DNA of 35,632 nucleotides from a virus, in the IMG/VR virus record IMGVR_UViG_3300011114_000234, positions 1 to 35,632 of that record; one strand, 5' to 3'. The position numbers and the translations under genes were made by a program. The notes beneath the pieces are model-generated. The model worked only from the letters and a program-made list of their open reading frames with translations, did no database searches and had not been told where the DNA came from. Position 1 is the first letter of the stretch, and each line of letters begins with the position of its first letter. Positions 28,310 to 35,475 of the stretch are shown one piece after another.

Positions 28310-28741
28310 ATGGCTGGAAGACCTAAGATGCGCCGCGATCTCGAGCTGCTCGAGGATTTGCCCGAGGATATGGTCTTTGCCATGTTTGAGGCAGGCAAGC
28401 CGATCAGCACAATCTGCTATGAGCTTGGAATCGGGCGCAGGGCGCTTGAGAAGTGGATCGAGGAAAATGACCGCGATGATATGATTGCGCGTGCGCGCGC
28501 CAAGGCCGCCGATGAGCTTGCGTGCGAGACGCTGGCGATAGCGGACAGCGCCGATCCGGAGCACGCCGCGCACGCTCGCGTCCGCATCCAGACGCGCCAG
28601 TGGCTGGCTGAGAAGTGGAAACCAAGCGTTTATGGCACCAAACAGGCAGCGATCCAGGTCAACATTCACTCGATGCGCATGGACGCGCTGCGCCATGCCG
28701 AGGTCATCGAGGCCGAGTTATCCACAGGCGAAGGCAAATAA
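28310..28741 (+). CDS. Terminase small subunit-like protein
   Basis: A 143-residue protein. The N-terminal helix-turn-helix (FEAGKPISTICYELGIGRRA, LEKWIEEN) is typical of DNA-recognition domains in phage small terminases. The middle is helical (RARAKAADELACETLAIADS, RVRIQTRQWLAEKWKP), ending with a charged tail. It would recognise the packaging site and regulate the large subunit. AAGGGG precedes the ATG. Position 318 bases upstream of terL supports the call. A DnaA box (28718-28726) lies inside its 3' end, so gene and origin-like element overlap. Confidence 0.8.
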   Translation: MAGRPKMRRDLELLEDLPEDMVFAMFEAGKPISTICYELGIGRRALEKWIEENDRDDMIARARAKAADELACETLAIADSADPEHAAHARVRIQTRQWLAEKWKPSVYGTKQAAIQVNIHSMRMDALRHAEVIEAELSTGEGK

Positions 28742-28803
28742 GTGACAACTTATCCACAGATCAGCACTGGTTGCCTGTGGATAACTGTCATTTCTGTGCA
28801 TAA
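28718..28803. promoter_or_regulatory. Cluster of four perfect DnaA boxes, candidate origin
   Basis: TTATCCACA at 28718-28726 and 28750-28758 (plus), and its complement TGTGGATAA at 28776-28784 and TGTGCATAA at 28795-28803 (minus), all fit the consensus TTATNCACA exactly. Boxes 2 and 3 form a 10-bp inverted repeat with a 15-base loop. Downstream (28820-28870) is A/T-rich, with a GTAACGAT direct repeat at 28845 and 28863. Four boxes in 86 bases is the density of bacterial and plasmid origins that use host DnaA. Confidence 0.8.
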
Positions 28804-29059
28804 CTGCCAGAGCACGCATGGAATAACTTAACATAATGGACAATGTAACGATTAGGCTTTTGGTAACGATCAGCAGATTCCAGCATCCATGCCGCATTGC
28901 ACGCAAGCAGTCACTAACCAGCAATTCACAGGCGCGTGCAAGTTGCGCACAGGCTGCTGGCCGCGGTGGCGCTGACCCTGGCCAGCCTGGCCGCGCCGAA
29001 CCCCCCCTTCGCGCTCGCGGCGGGGGCAGGCTGACGCAGCACCTTGAGAAACACCGACC
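28742..29059. other. Intergenic region between terS and terL with GC-rich island
   Basis: No convincing gene in 318 bases. The left half holds three of the DnaA boxes and an A/T-rich stretch. The right half (about 28930-29040) is very GC-rich, with a run of seven C, a GGGGG run, and the inverted pair GCCGCG/CGCGGC. One frame here (GTG 28936 to stop 29034) reads like a signal peptide (RLLAAVALTLASLAA) but has no binding site. Another frame (28836-29063) ends in an ATGA overlap with terL but looks random. The region is a candidate packaging (cos or pac) site. Confidence 0.5.
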
Positions 29060-30544
29060 ATGACCCACCCCCCTACCCCAACCCCCATCGCGCCCAGCGT
29101 CCCAAAAAAAATTAAAAAAATTGAGACAACGCTCGACCCAAACCAGAACCCGTTTGTCGAATTCGTAAGACTCTACAAGAACAACCCTGTAAGGTTTGTG
29201 CAAGAAGTGCTGGGCGTCACGCCTGACCCGTGGCAGGCTGAATTTCTGATGCACATTGCCAAGGGCAACCGCCGCATCTCTGTCAGGTCTGGACACGGCG
29301 TTGGCAAATCAACCGCTGGCGCTTGGGCCATGCTTTGGTATTTGCACTTACGGTTCCCGGTCAAGATTGTGGTCACGGCCCCCACCAGCAGCCAGTTGTA
29401 TGACGCCTTGTTTGCGGAACTCAAGCGCTGGATCAAGGCCATGCCGCAGCTCTTGCAGGATCAGCTCGAGGTCAAACAAGACCGCATCGAGGTCAAGGAT
29501 GCCGCCACCGAGGCCTTCATTTCAGCGAGAACATCCAGAGCCGAGCAGCCCGAGGCCTTGCAAGGCGTGCACAGCGACAACGTGATGCTGGTGGGAGATG
29601 AGGCATCGGGTATTCCAGAACAGGTATTCGAGGCCGCTGGTGGCTCCATGTCTGGACACAATGCTGTCACCTTGCTGCTGGGCAACCCGGTGCGCAGCTC
29701 AGGATTTTTCTACGACACCCACAACAGACTTGCTGATGACTGGGTGACTATGAAGGTAGCGTGCGCTGACTCACCTCAAGTCAGCGAGGCCTACATTGAG
29801 GAGATGAAGGCGCGTTACAGTGAAGAGTCCAATGCTTACCGCATTCGCGTCTTGGGTGAATTCCCGCGCAGTGACGATGACACGGTGATCCCCATGGAGT
29901 TGCTGGAGATGGCCTCCAATCGGGATGTTGAGGCGAGTCAGCACGCCAGGATGGTGTGGGGCTTGGACGTTGCCAGGTTTGGTTCTGATAAGTCAGCCTT
30001 GTGTAAGAGGCAGGGCAATGCTGTCACTGAACCCATCAGGACGTGGAAGAACTTGGATTTGATGCAACTCACGGGTGCCATTGTGGCTGAGTGGGAAGTC
30101 TTGATGCCAAGCGCCAGGCCGCAAGAGATCTTGGTTGACTCGATTGGTTTGGGCGCTGGGGTTGTTGACCGGCTGCGGGAGTTGGGGTTACCGGCTCGCG
30201 GGATCAATGTGGCCGAGAGTCCTGCCATGGGCAATACTTACAGGAATCTGAAAGCTGAACTCTGGCACAAGGCCAAGGCTTGGCTTGAGGCGCGGGATTG
30301 TCGGATGCCCAAAGATGAGGCGTTGATCGCTGAGTTGGCCACAGTGCGGTATTCGTTCACGTCCAGCGGCAAGATCCAGATTGAGGGCAAAGACGAGATC
30401 AGAAAGCGCGGCCTGCCATCCCCTGACCGGGCAGATGCGTTTTGTTTGACCTTTGCGTCTGACGCCGTTGTGGGGATGTACGGGTCGGCTGGGTCTGCCA
30501 AGTGGTCGCAGCCTTTGCGCCGCAACCTGCCAAGGGTTGCATAA
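29060..30544 (+). CDS. terL: Terminase large subunit, ATPase and nuclease
   Basis: A 494-residue motor protein that packages DNA into the prohead. The N-terminal ATPase has Walker A SGHGVGKSTAGAW (about residues 76-88), a following VVTAPTSSQLYDALF segment, and Walker B VMLVGDEASGIP (about 175-186). The C-terminal RNase H-like nuclease has its acidic residues in WGLDVARFGSDKSA (about 302), ILVDSIGLGAGVVDRL (about 359) and PDRADAFCLTFA (about 457). Length is typical. The first 35 residues are Pro/Lys-rich and probably flexible. It is followed by a structured intergenic region, then small genes and the portal. The ATG binding site is weak. Confidence 0.95.
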   Translation: MTHPPTPTPIAPSVPKKIKKIETTLDPNQNPFVEFVRLYKNNPVRFVQEVLGVTPDPWQAEFLMHIAKGNRRISVRSGHGVGKSTAGAWAMLWYLHLRFPVKIVVTAPTSSQLYDALFAELKRWIKAMPQLLQDQLEVKQDRIEVKDAATEAFISARTSRAEQPEALQGVHSDNVMLVGDEASGIPEQVFEAAGGSMSGHNAVTLLLGNPVRSSGFFYDTHNRLADDWVTMKVACADSPQVSEAYIEEMKARYSEESNAYRIRVLGEFPRSDDDTVIPMELLEMASNRDVEASQHARMVWGLDVARFGSDKSALCKRQGNAVTEPIRTWKNLDLMQLTGAIVAEWEVLMPSARPQEILVDSIGLGAGVVDRLRELGLPARGINVAESPAMGNTYRNLKAELWHKAKAWLEARDCRMPKDEALIAELATVRYSFTSSGKIQIEGKDEIRKRGLPSPDRADAFCLTFASDAVVGMYGSAGSAKWSQPLRRNLPRVA

Positions 30545-30555
30545 TTGGGGGGCGT

Positions 30556-30645
30556 CAACACGCATGGGGATTGCAAGGCTAACCATTTCCGACCTGCCGG
30601 AGCCCGAGAGGTTAGCTGTAAGCAGGACAGTCCCCAGCCGTGTTG
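30556..30645 (+). ncRNA. Candidate long structured RNA element after terL
   Basis: Three nested helices with small internal loops: CAACACG (30556-30562) with CGTGTTG (30639-30645); TGGGGA (30565-30570) with TCCCCA (30631-30636); GCTAACC (30578-30584) with GGTTAGC (30610-30616). The first two are joined by a symmetric 2x2 loop, and a short CCG/CGG pair sits in the apical loop. There is no U-run. It lies in the 184-base gap between terL and a small gene. It could be a regulatory leader or a trans-acting RNA; it does not match a tRNA or a riboswitch I know. Confidence 0.45.
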
Positions 30646-30728
30646 GTTGGCCTTACCCGTTCACAGAAACTGCGGATAGACGCTACGGCTGATGGATACG
30701 TCAACCAACAAACTATTTTCAAGGAGCA

Positions 30729-30899
30729 ATGACTGTGAAGATGACCAAAGCGCAAAAGAAGGTTGGCAAGGTGATGGGCGAGTACAAGTCTGGGACTTTG
30801 CATTCAGGCAAGGGCGGCAAGGTTGTGAAAAACCCCAAGCAAGCCATTGCCATTGCGTTGTCCGAGGCCAAGATCAAGCCCAAGAAGGCGATGAAATGA
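30729..30899 (+). CDS. Small basic protein, DUF6496-like
   Basis: A 56-residue Lys-rich protein (KAQKKVGKVMGEYKSGTLHS, GKGGKVVKNPKQAIAIALSE). The pattern KVMGEYKxGxLxSGxGxxVKxxKQAIAIALSEA is that of DUF6496 proteins found in many phages and bacteria; no function is proven. AAGGAG is only two bases from the ATG at 30729 but eight from an in-frame GTG at 30735, so GTG may be the true start. Its stop overlaps the next ATG (ATGA). Basic composition suggests nucleic-acid binding or packaging with DNA. Confidence 0.75.
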   Translation: MTVKMTKAQKKVGKVMGEYKSGTLHSGKGGKVVKNPKQAIAIALSEAKIKPKKAMK

Positions 30900-31051
30900 A
30901 GGCCGGTTTGTACGCCAATATCCACGCCAAGCAGGCACGCATTGCGGCTGGCTCCAAAGAGAAGATGAGAAAGCCTGGCTCGCCAGGCGCTCCCACTGCC
31001 AAGGCTTTCAAGCAGGCAGCCAAGACGGCCAAAGTGGCCAAGAAGAAATGA
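30896..31051 (+). CDS. Small basic conserved phage protein
   Basis: A 51-residue protein: MKAGLYANIHAKQARIAAGS, then KEKMRKPGSPGAPTAKAFKQ and a Lys/Ala tail. The GLYANIHAKxxRIxxGSxEKMRKPGxxGAPT pattern recurs in small genes between terminase and portal of environmental phages. Function unknown; very basic (pI high), possibly DNA-associated. ATGA overlaps at both ends tie it to the two flanking small genes. Confidence 0.8.
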   Translation: MKAGLYANIHAKQARIAAGSKEKMRKPGSPGAPTAKAFKQAAKTAKVAKKK

Positions 31052-31299
31052 TCAAGCGCGGATCTGAGACGTTCTCAGGCTACAACACGCCCAAGCGCAC
31101 GCCTGGCCACAAGACCAAGAGTCATGCGGTGCTGGCGAAGTCTGGGGACGAGGTCAAGCTCATCAGGTTTGGGCAGCAGGGTGTGACTGGGTCCCCTGAT
31201 GGGTCCAAGAGAAACGAGGCCTTCAAGGCCAGGCACGCGAAGAACATTGCCAAGGGCAAGATGAGCGCGGCATACTGGGCAGACCGCGTTAAGTGGTGA
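31048..31299 (+). CDS. Small basic conserved phage protein (RFGQQGxxGSP family)
   Basis: An 83-residue basic protein. Motifs GYNTPKRTPGHKTKSHAVLA, LIRFGQQGVTGSPDGSKRNE and FKARHAKNIAKGKMSAAYWA followed by DRVKW are strongly conserved in proteins of environmental tailed phages encoded near terminase and portal. No activity is known to me. The KARHxKNIxKGxMSxAYWADxVKW ending looks like a compact nucleic-acid-binding helix pair. Start overlaps the previous stop (ATGA). Confidence 0.8.
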   Translation: MIKRGSETFSGYNTPKRTPGHKTKSHAVLAKSGDEVKLIRFGQQGVTGSPDGSKRNEAFKARHAKNIAKGKMSAAYWADRVKW

Positions 31300-31322
31300 A
31301 TAAATTGAAATGGTGAGGACAT

Positions 31323-31829
31323 ATGGCAACTAAAGACTATGAACGCGCAGCCGAGCAGATGATGAAGGCCAACGGCGCCAAGTGCCCGGTGGCTACTCAA
31401 GACATTACGGTGAACTTGAAGAACCGTGGCAAGGCCATCAATTCGGCAGAGTACGGCCCTGAGAACCCGGCACTGCCAAATAAGCAGTTTTGGATGAAAA
31501 AGGCAAACACCTGGGAAGTGAGCGAGAAAGACGCTAAGACCTGTCTTTGCGGTAACTGCGCCGCATTCAATCAAGAGAAGTCAATGCTTGACTGCATCGC
31601 CAAGGGCATTGGGGATGAGGGTGACCCTTGGGCCATGATCGAGGCCGGGGACCTGGGTTACTGCGAGATCTTTGACTTCAAGTGCGCATCGAGTCGTACT
31701 TGTGATGCCTGGGTTGCTGGTGGTGACCAGGCTGACGGTGAAGACAATGGCCAAGAGTACGGTGGAAACGACATGGGTTCTGCCGGTATGGGGTCGCTGA
31801 TCACGATCAATGTTGAGGGTAAGGATTGA
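31323..31829 (+). CDS. Cys-rich protein of unknown function
   Basis: A 168-residue protein with eight Cys at positions 21, 74, 76, 79, 91, 114, 121 and 127. The central cluster TCLCGNCAAFNQEKSMLDC and the later LGYCEIFDFKCASSRTCDAW could bind metal or an Fe-S cluster. The final 40 residues are acidic and Gly-rich. Similar Cys-rich proteins occur between terminase and portal in environmental phages; function is unknown. Its stop overlaps the following TTG start. Because there is no signal peptide, disulphides are unlikely and metal binding is more probable. Confidence 0.7.
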   Translation: MATKDYERAAEQMMKANGAKCPVATQDITVNLKNRGKAINSAEYGPENPALPNKQFWMKKANTWEVSEKDAKTCLCGNCAAFNQEKSMLDCIAKGIGDEGDPWAMIEAGDLGYCEIFDFKCASSRTCDAWVAGGDQADGEDNGQEYGGNDMGSAGMGSLITINVEGKD

Positions 31830-32521
31830 TCGCACCCATCGCTGTTGCCACGGTCAAGGGCAAGTGCTTGCGCATGATGATGATGAGTGTGCGCGAGTAC
31901 GCCAGCGAAGTGCCCATTTATTTGCGCGGCCCTGAGTCAGTCATTGGCCCACATGATGCCGATCACCAGATCCACGGCCAACCGTCTACGTTTGGCGAGT
32001 GCTACAACGAGGTGATTGATGCCGTCTTTGCTGACGGGTTTGATTCTGTCGTTGTGGCCAATGATGACATTGTGCTCACGCCCACAAGTTACCAAGTACT
32101 GATGGATGACGTGGCGCTGCTCAAGAAAGAGGTGCCCAAGCTGGGCTGGGTGGCCGCTAGGTGTGATGCGTCCAGGGCTACGCAAAACATCAGGTCTAAC
32201 CCGTTTGGTGAGGATCTGTACTACTTCAAGCACCCCTGGGAAGATCACATCATGCCCATGGAGTGCCCATCTCCCATCTTTGCCTGGATCTCGCGTGAGG
32301 CCTGGGAAGTGGCCAAGTATCCACCGCTGAATTGGTACTCTGATGACGTGCAATGCACAGATTTGCTGGCCGCCGGGTTCCAGCACTACTTGTCCAGGTC
32401 ATATGTGCATCACGTTGGCAGCCAGACAATTGGCCTTGATGGCGCCAAGTTGATTCAGCAGGCAACGCCATGGTTGAGAAAGAACCGACCCGAATATGCC
32501 AAGCAATGGTTTGACACTTAA
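31826..32521 (+). CDS. Glycosyltransferase-like protein, TTG start
   Basis: A 231-residue protein. The TTG start overlaps the previous stop (TTGA) and has GAGGGTAAGGA just upstream; no better ATG is near. A strand-acidic motif SVVVANDDIVLTP (about residues 72-85) fits the nucleotide-sugar site of GT-A enzymes; ECPSPIFAWISREAWEVAKY and WYSDDVQCTDLLAAGFQHYL resemble their acceptor region with a catalytic Asp, and SYVHHVGSQT supplies the late His. The encoded order GT-methyltransferase-portal suggests modification of a virion component or surface structure. Substrate unknown. It differs from the GT at 2285-2938. Confidence 0.65.
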   Translation: MIAPIAVATVKGKCLRMMMMSVREYASEVPIYLRGPESVIGPHDADHQIHGQPSTFGECYNEVIDAVFADGFDSVVVANDDIVLTPTSYQVLMDDVALLKKEVPKLGWVAARCDASRATQNIRSNPFGEDLYYFKHPWEDHIMPMECPSPIFAWISREAWEVAKYPPLNWYSDDVQCTDLLAAGFQHYLSRSYVHHVGSQTIGLDGAKLIQQATPWLRKNRPEYAKQWFDT

Positions 32522-33029
32522 CCTGGGATCTGGCCGGGACCGGCGCACTGAGTGCGTGAACGCTGATATTCGCGCCGATGTTGGCGCTGACTGGATCGTT
32601 GACATTTCCAAATTGTCATATGGTGAGGTGGTTCAGTCGCCAATTGATTTGGTGACTATTCGGCCAGGGATGTTTTCAAAGATCATCGCCATTGACGTGC
32701 TCGAGCATATCCATGACCTGGTCGCGGCCATGACCAATTGCCGGGATCTGCTGGAGATGGGTGGCGAGATGCACATATCAGTACCCTATGACCTGAGTCT
32801 GGGTGCTTGGCAAGACCCCACCCATGTGCGTGCATTCAACGAGAACTCATGGGTTTATTACTGTGCATGGGCTTGGTACTTGGGTTGGACGGGTTCAAGG
32901 TTCAACATGGAGCACCTGGAGTTTAGATTTAGCCCAGGCACAGACTTAGAATTGCCGCAAGATCAATTGCTGCGCACGCCCAGGGCGGTTGAGTCCATGT
33001 ATGTGGTTTTGAAGAAAGTCAAAATATGA
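32496..33029 (+). CDS. SAM-dependent methyltransferase, class I
   Basis: A 177-residue protein. Motif I is LTLNLGSGRDRRTECVNADI (Gly-rich SAM loop and acidic end of strand 2), and IIAIDVLEHIHDLVAAM is the motif typical of small UbiE/SAM-type methyltransferases (DVLEHI). GGEMHISVPYDLSLGAWQDP forms the later strand. Such phage enzymes often act with glycosyltransferases on sugars; the neighbouring GT (26-base overlap) suggests they modify the same substrate. DNA methylation is less likely because the DPPY/NPPY motif is absent. ATGA overlap links it to the portal. Confidence 0.8.
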   Translation: MPSNGLTLNLGSGRDRRTECVNADIRADVGADWIVDISKLSYGEVVQSPIDLVTIRPGMFSKIIAIDVLEHIHDLVAAMTNCRDLLEMGGEMHISVPYDLSLGAWQDPTHVRAFNENSWVYYCAWAWYLGWTGSRFNMEHLEFRFSPGTDLELPQDQLLRTPRAVESMYVVLKKVKI

Positions 33030-35218
33030 TCAACGATCTGGAAATTAGCACCGACATTGCGTCCACCGAGCAGATGGACGACAGCGAGCTGCAAGGCATC
33101 ATCACGTCTGACCTCGAGGACGCGATCAGCTACATCGATTCGGACCTGAGTCCCATTCGCGCCAAGGGCACCGAGTACTACCGTGGCGACCCCTTTGGCA
33201 ATGAGGAAGAGGGGCGCTCCCAGGTTGTGGCCATGGAGGTGCGCGACACGGTGAGCGCCATGATGCCAAGCCTCATGCGCGTGTTTTTCAGCACCGAGAA
33301 TGTTGTTGAGTACATCCCCCGTGGACCAGAGGACGTAAAGGGTGCGCAGCAGGCAACTGACTATGCCAACCTGATCTTCACGTCTGACAACAACGGGTTT
33401 ATGACCACCTATGCCTTGTTCAAAGACGCATTGGTGCGCAAATGCGGCATCGCAAAGTACTGGTGGGAAGAAGAGGAAAAGGTCCGCATTGAAGAGTATT
33501 CGGGCCTGGATGACCAGACCCTGCAAATCTTGTCCCAGGAAAATGCCGAGGTCAAGATTGTTGTGTCTTACCCTGACCCGTCAATTTCCCAGGAAATGAT
33601 CGACCAGGTCAACGCGCAGGCAATGGCAGCAGGCCAGCCAGCACCGCCCGTGCCCATGATCCATGACGTGCAGATCAAGCGCGTGATCAAAGATGGGCGC
33701 GTGCGGATCATGGCCGTGCCGCCAGAGGAGCTGGTGATTGATCGCCGGGCACGGTCCTTTGAGGATGCTGCCATCATTGCGCACCGCCAGATGTTGACCG
33801 TGGCCGATCTGATCGCCATGGGCTATGACGAGGATGAGGTGCGCGACAACCTGACCTCAAACGACCTGGACTCCAACGAGGAGTTTTTGGCGCGACAGCC
33901 TTTGAACAACATCACGGGCAACAACAACACGACCAACCCTATGATGCAGCGCGTTTTGTACGTTGAGGCGTACTCTCGGGTGGACTATGACGGGGACGGC
34001 ATCCCCGAGCTGCGCAAGATCTGCTGCATGGGGTCTGGCTACAACATTGTGCGCAACCTGCCTGCCAGTTATATCCCCTTTGTGGACTTTCCCTGCGATC
34101 CAGAACCCCACACCTCGCCCCTGGAGTCCATGTCGATTTTCGATATCACGCATGATTTGCAAGAGATCAAGTCTGAGATTTTGCGCAACACGCTGGACTC
34201 TTTGGCCCAGTCGATCCACCCCAGGACCGCGATTGTTGAGGGCCAGGTCAACATCGATGACGTGCTCAACAACGAAACGGGTGCCGTGATCAGGATGCGT
34301 GCTCCCGGCATGGTGCAGCCATTCAACACCCCCTTTGTGGGCCAGGCCGCATTTCCCATGCTGGACTATGTGGACCAGATCAAGGAAGACCGCACCGGCA
34401 TGAGCAAGGCCGCCATGGGTTTGAACGCTGACGCCTTGCAGTCGAGCACCAAGGCAGCGGTGGCCGCCACCATCAGCGCAAGCCAAGGCCGCATTGAGCT
34501 GACCTCGCGCATCTTGGCCGAGGGCATGAAAAAGCTCTTTAAGGGAATCTTGTTCTTGATCACCACCCACCAGGACAAACCCCGCATGGTGCGGCTGCGC
34601 AACGAGTGGGTGCAGATCGACCCCCGCGCCTGGGACAACTCCATGGACGTGTCGATCAACATTGGTCTGGGCCAGGGTGACGTGAACGAGCGCTTGCAGG
34701 GTCTGATGATGATCTTGCAAAAGCAAGAGCAGGCCTTGAGCACCATGGGTGCCGATAACCCATTTGTGACCATGACCCAGTTTTCGCGCACGCTGCGCAA
34801 GATTGTGGAATTGTCCGGGTTCAAGGATGCCAGCCAGTACTTCAAGGACGTGCCCGAGGGCTATATGCCGCCTCAGAAACCCGAGCGCCCAACACCAGAA
34901 CAGGTGCTGGCCCAGGTTCAGGCCGAGTCCATCCAGGCCGATATTCAGAAAAAGGCTGCCGAGCTTGAATTGAAGCGTGATCAGATGATTCGGGATGATG
35001 ATTATCGAAGAGATCAACTCGCCCAGGACTTAATGCTCAAGAAGTACGAGCTTGAGTTAAAGTACGGGGTGCAGATTAGCACTGCCGAGATTGAAGCCCG
35101 GCAGGCTATGGACAGAGAGGCACTGATCCAGCAGTCAGCTCTCATGGCCCAGGCCATGCAGCAGCCGACCCAGGCACCAGTGCCGCCCATCAACCCTAAT
35201 AGTGGAATGGTTCAATGA
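33026..35218 (+). CDS. Portal protein, P22-like
   Basis: A 730-residue protein forming the dodecameric ring at the capsid vertex through which DNA passes. The N-terminus (IISDLEDAISYIDSDLSPIR-like segment, EYYRGDPFGNEEEGRSQVVA, VRDTVSAMMPSLMRVFF) and the central NLPASYIPFVDFPCDPEP and ITHDLQEIKSEILRNTLDSL segments are characteristic of the P22-type portal family in podoviruses. The C-terminal 120 residues form a long, charged coiled coil (ADIQKKAAELELKRDQMIRD), as in the P22 barrel. Length agrees with the family. ATGA overlaps tie it to the methyltransferase before and a small protein after. Confidence 0.93.
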   Translation: MINDLEISTDIASTEQMDDSELQGIITSDLEDAISYIDSDLSPIRAKGTEYYRGDPFGNEEEGRSQVVAMEVRDTVSAMMPSLMRVFFSTENVVEYIPRGPEDVKGAQQATDYANLIFTSDNNGFMTTYALFKDALVRKCGIAKYWWEEEEKVRIEEYSGLDDQTLQILSQENAEVKIVVSYPDPSISQEMIDQVNAQAMAAGQPAPPVPMIHDVQIKRVIKDGRVRIMAVPPEELVIDRRARSFEDAAIIAHRQMLTVADLIAMGYDEDEVRDNLTSNDLDSNEEFLARQPLNNITGNNNTTNPMMQRVLYVEAYSRVDYDGDGIPELRKICCMGSGYNIVRNLPASYIPFVDFPCDPEPHTSPLESMSIFDITHDLQEIKSEILRNTLDSLAQSIHPRTAIVEGQVNIDDVLNNETGAVIRMRAPGMVQPFNTPFVGQAAFPMLDYVDQIKEDRTGMSKAAMGLNADALQSSTKAAVAATISASQGRIELTSRILAEGMKKLFKGILFLITTHQDKPRMVRLRNEWVQIDPRAWDNSMDVSINIGLGQGDVNERLQGLMMILQKQEQALSTMGADNPFVTMTQFSRTLRKIVELSGFKDASQYFKDVPEGYMPPQKPERPTPEQVLAQVQAESIQADIQKKAAELELKRDQMIRDDDYRRDQLAQDLMLKKYELELKYGVQISTAEIEARQAMDREALIQQSALMAQAMQQPTQAPVPPINPNSGMVQ

Positions 35219-35475
35219 ACGAAGATCAAGTGCGTAAGGGCCGCAAGGCCGAGCAGTTGCTGCAAGACGAGGTCTTTGCGGCTGCGCTGGAAAAGCTCGA
35301 AAACGAGCAGTTGTGGGCATTCAAGGGCAGCAAGCCTGAGGAGGCCGACAAGCGCGAACAAGCATACGCAATGATCAAGGCCATTGAGTTGTTCAAGACC
35401 GAAGTCACCAAGATGGTGGACAACGGCAAACTGGCGCAGCGAGCAATTGAACGCGCCCAGAAAGTCACCGTATGA
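35215..35475 (+). CDS. Small helical protein between portal and scaffold
   Basis: An 86-residue soluble helical protein (QVRKGRKAEQLLQDEVFAAA, LEKLENEQLWAFKGSKPEEA, IKAIELFKTEVTKMVDNGKL). Small proteins with a GRKAxxLLxDxVF start and an NGKLA ending are often found between portal and scaffold genes in podoviruses; their role is unknown, possibly in procapsid assembly. Its start overlaps the portal stop (ATGA) and its stop overlaps the scaffold ATG at 35472 (ATGA). Confidence 0.8.
   Translation: MNEDQVRKGRKAEQLLQDEVFAAALEKLENEQLWAFKGSKPEEADKREQAYAMIKAIELFKTEVTKMVDNGKLAQRAIERAQKVTV

Noticed and set aside
28836-29063. 75-residue plus-strand ORF ending in an ATGA overlap with terL
   Set aside because: The overlap is tempting, but the sequence lacks domain-like pattern and a binding site and changes composition abruptly in the GC-rich island.
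30556-30645. Integron attC site or tRNA
   Set aside because: GCTAACC/GGTTAGC recalls attC core sites, but they are not the outermost pair and do not fit RYYYAAC/GTTRRRY. There is no tRNA T-loop or anticodon arm.
30453-30692. 79-residue plus-strand ORF overlapping the terL end
   Set aside because: It begins within terL in another frame and has no binding site; the inner ATG at 30564 lies inside the nested-helix region.
33857-35017. 386-residue ORF on the minus strand opposite the portal gene
   Set aside because: It is a shadow of the portal coding frame. The plus-strand portal is clearly a known family, and the antisense product has a repetitive, His/Leu/Val-rich composition without domains.
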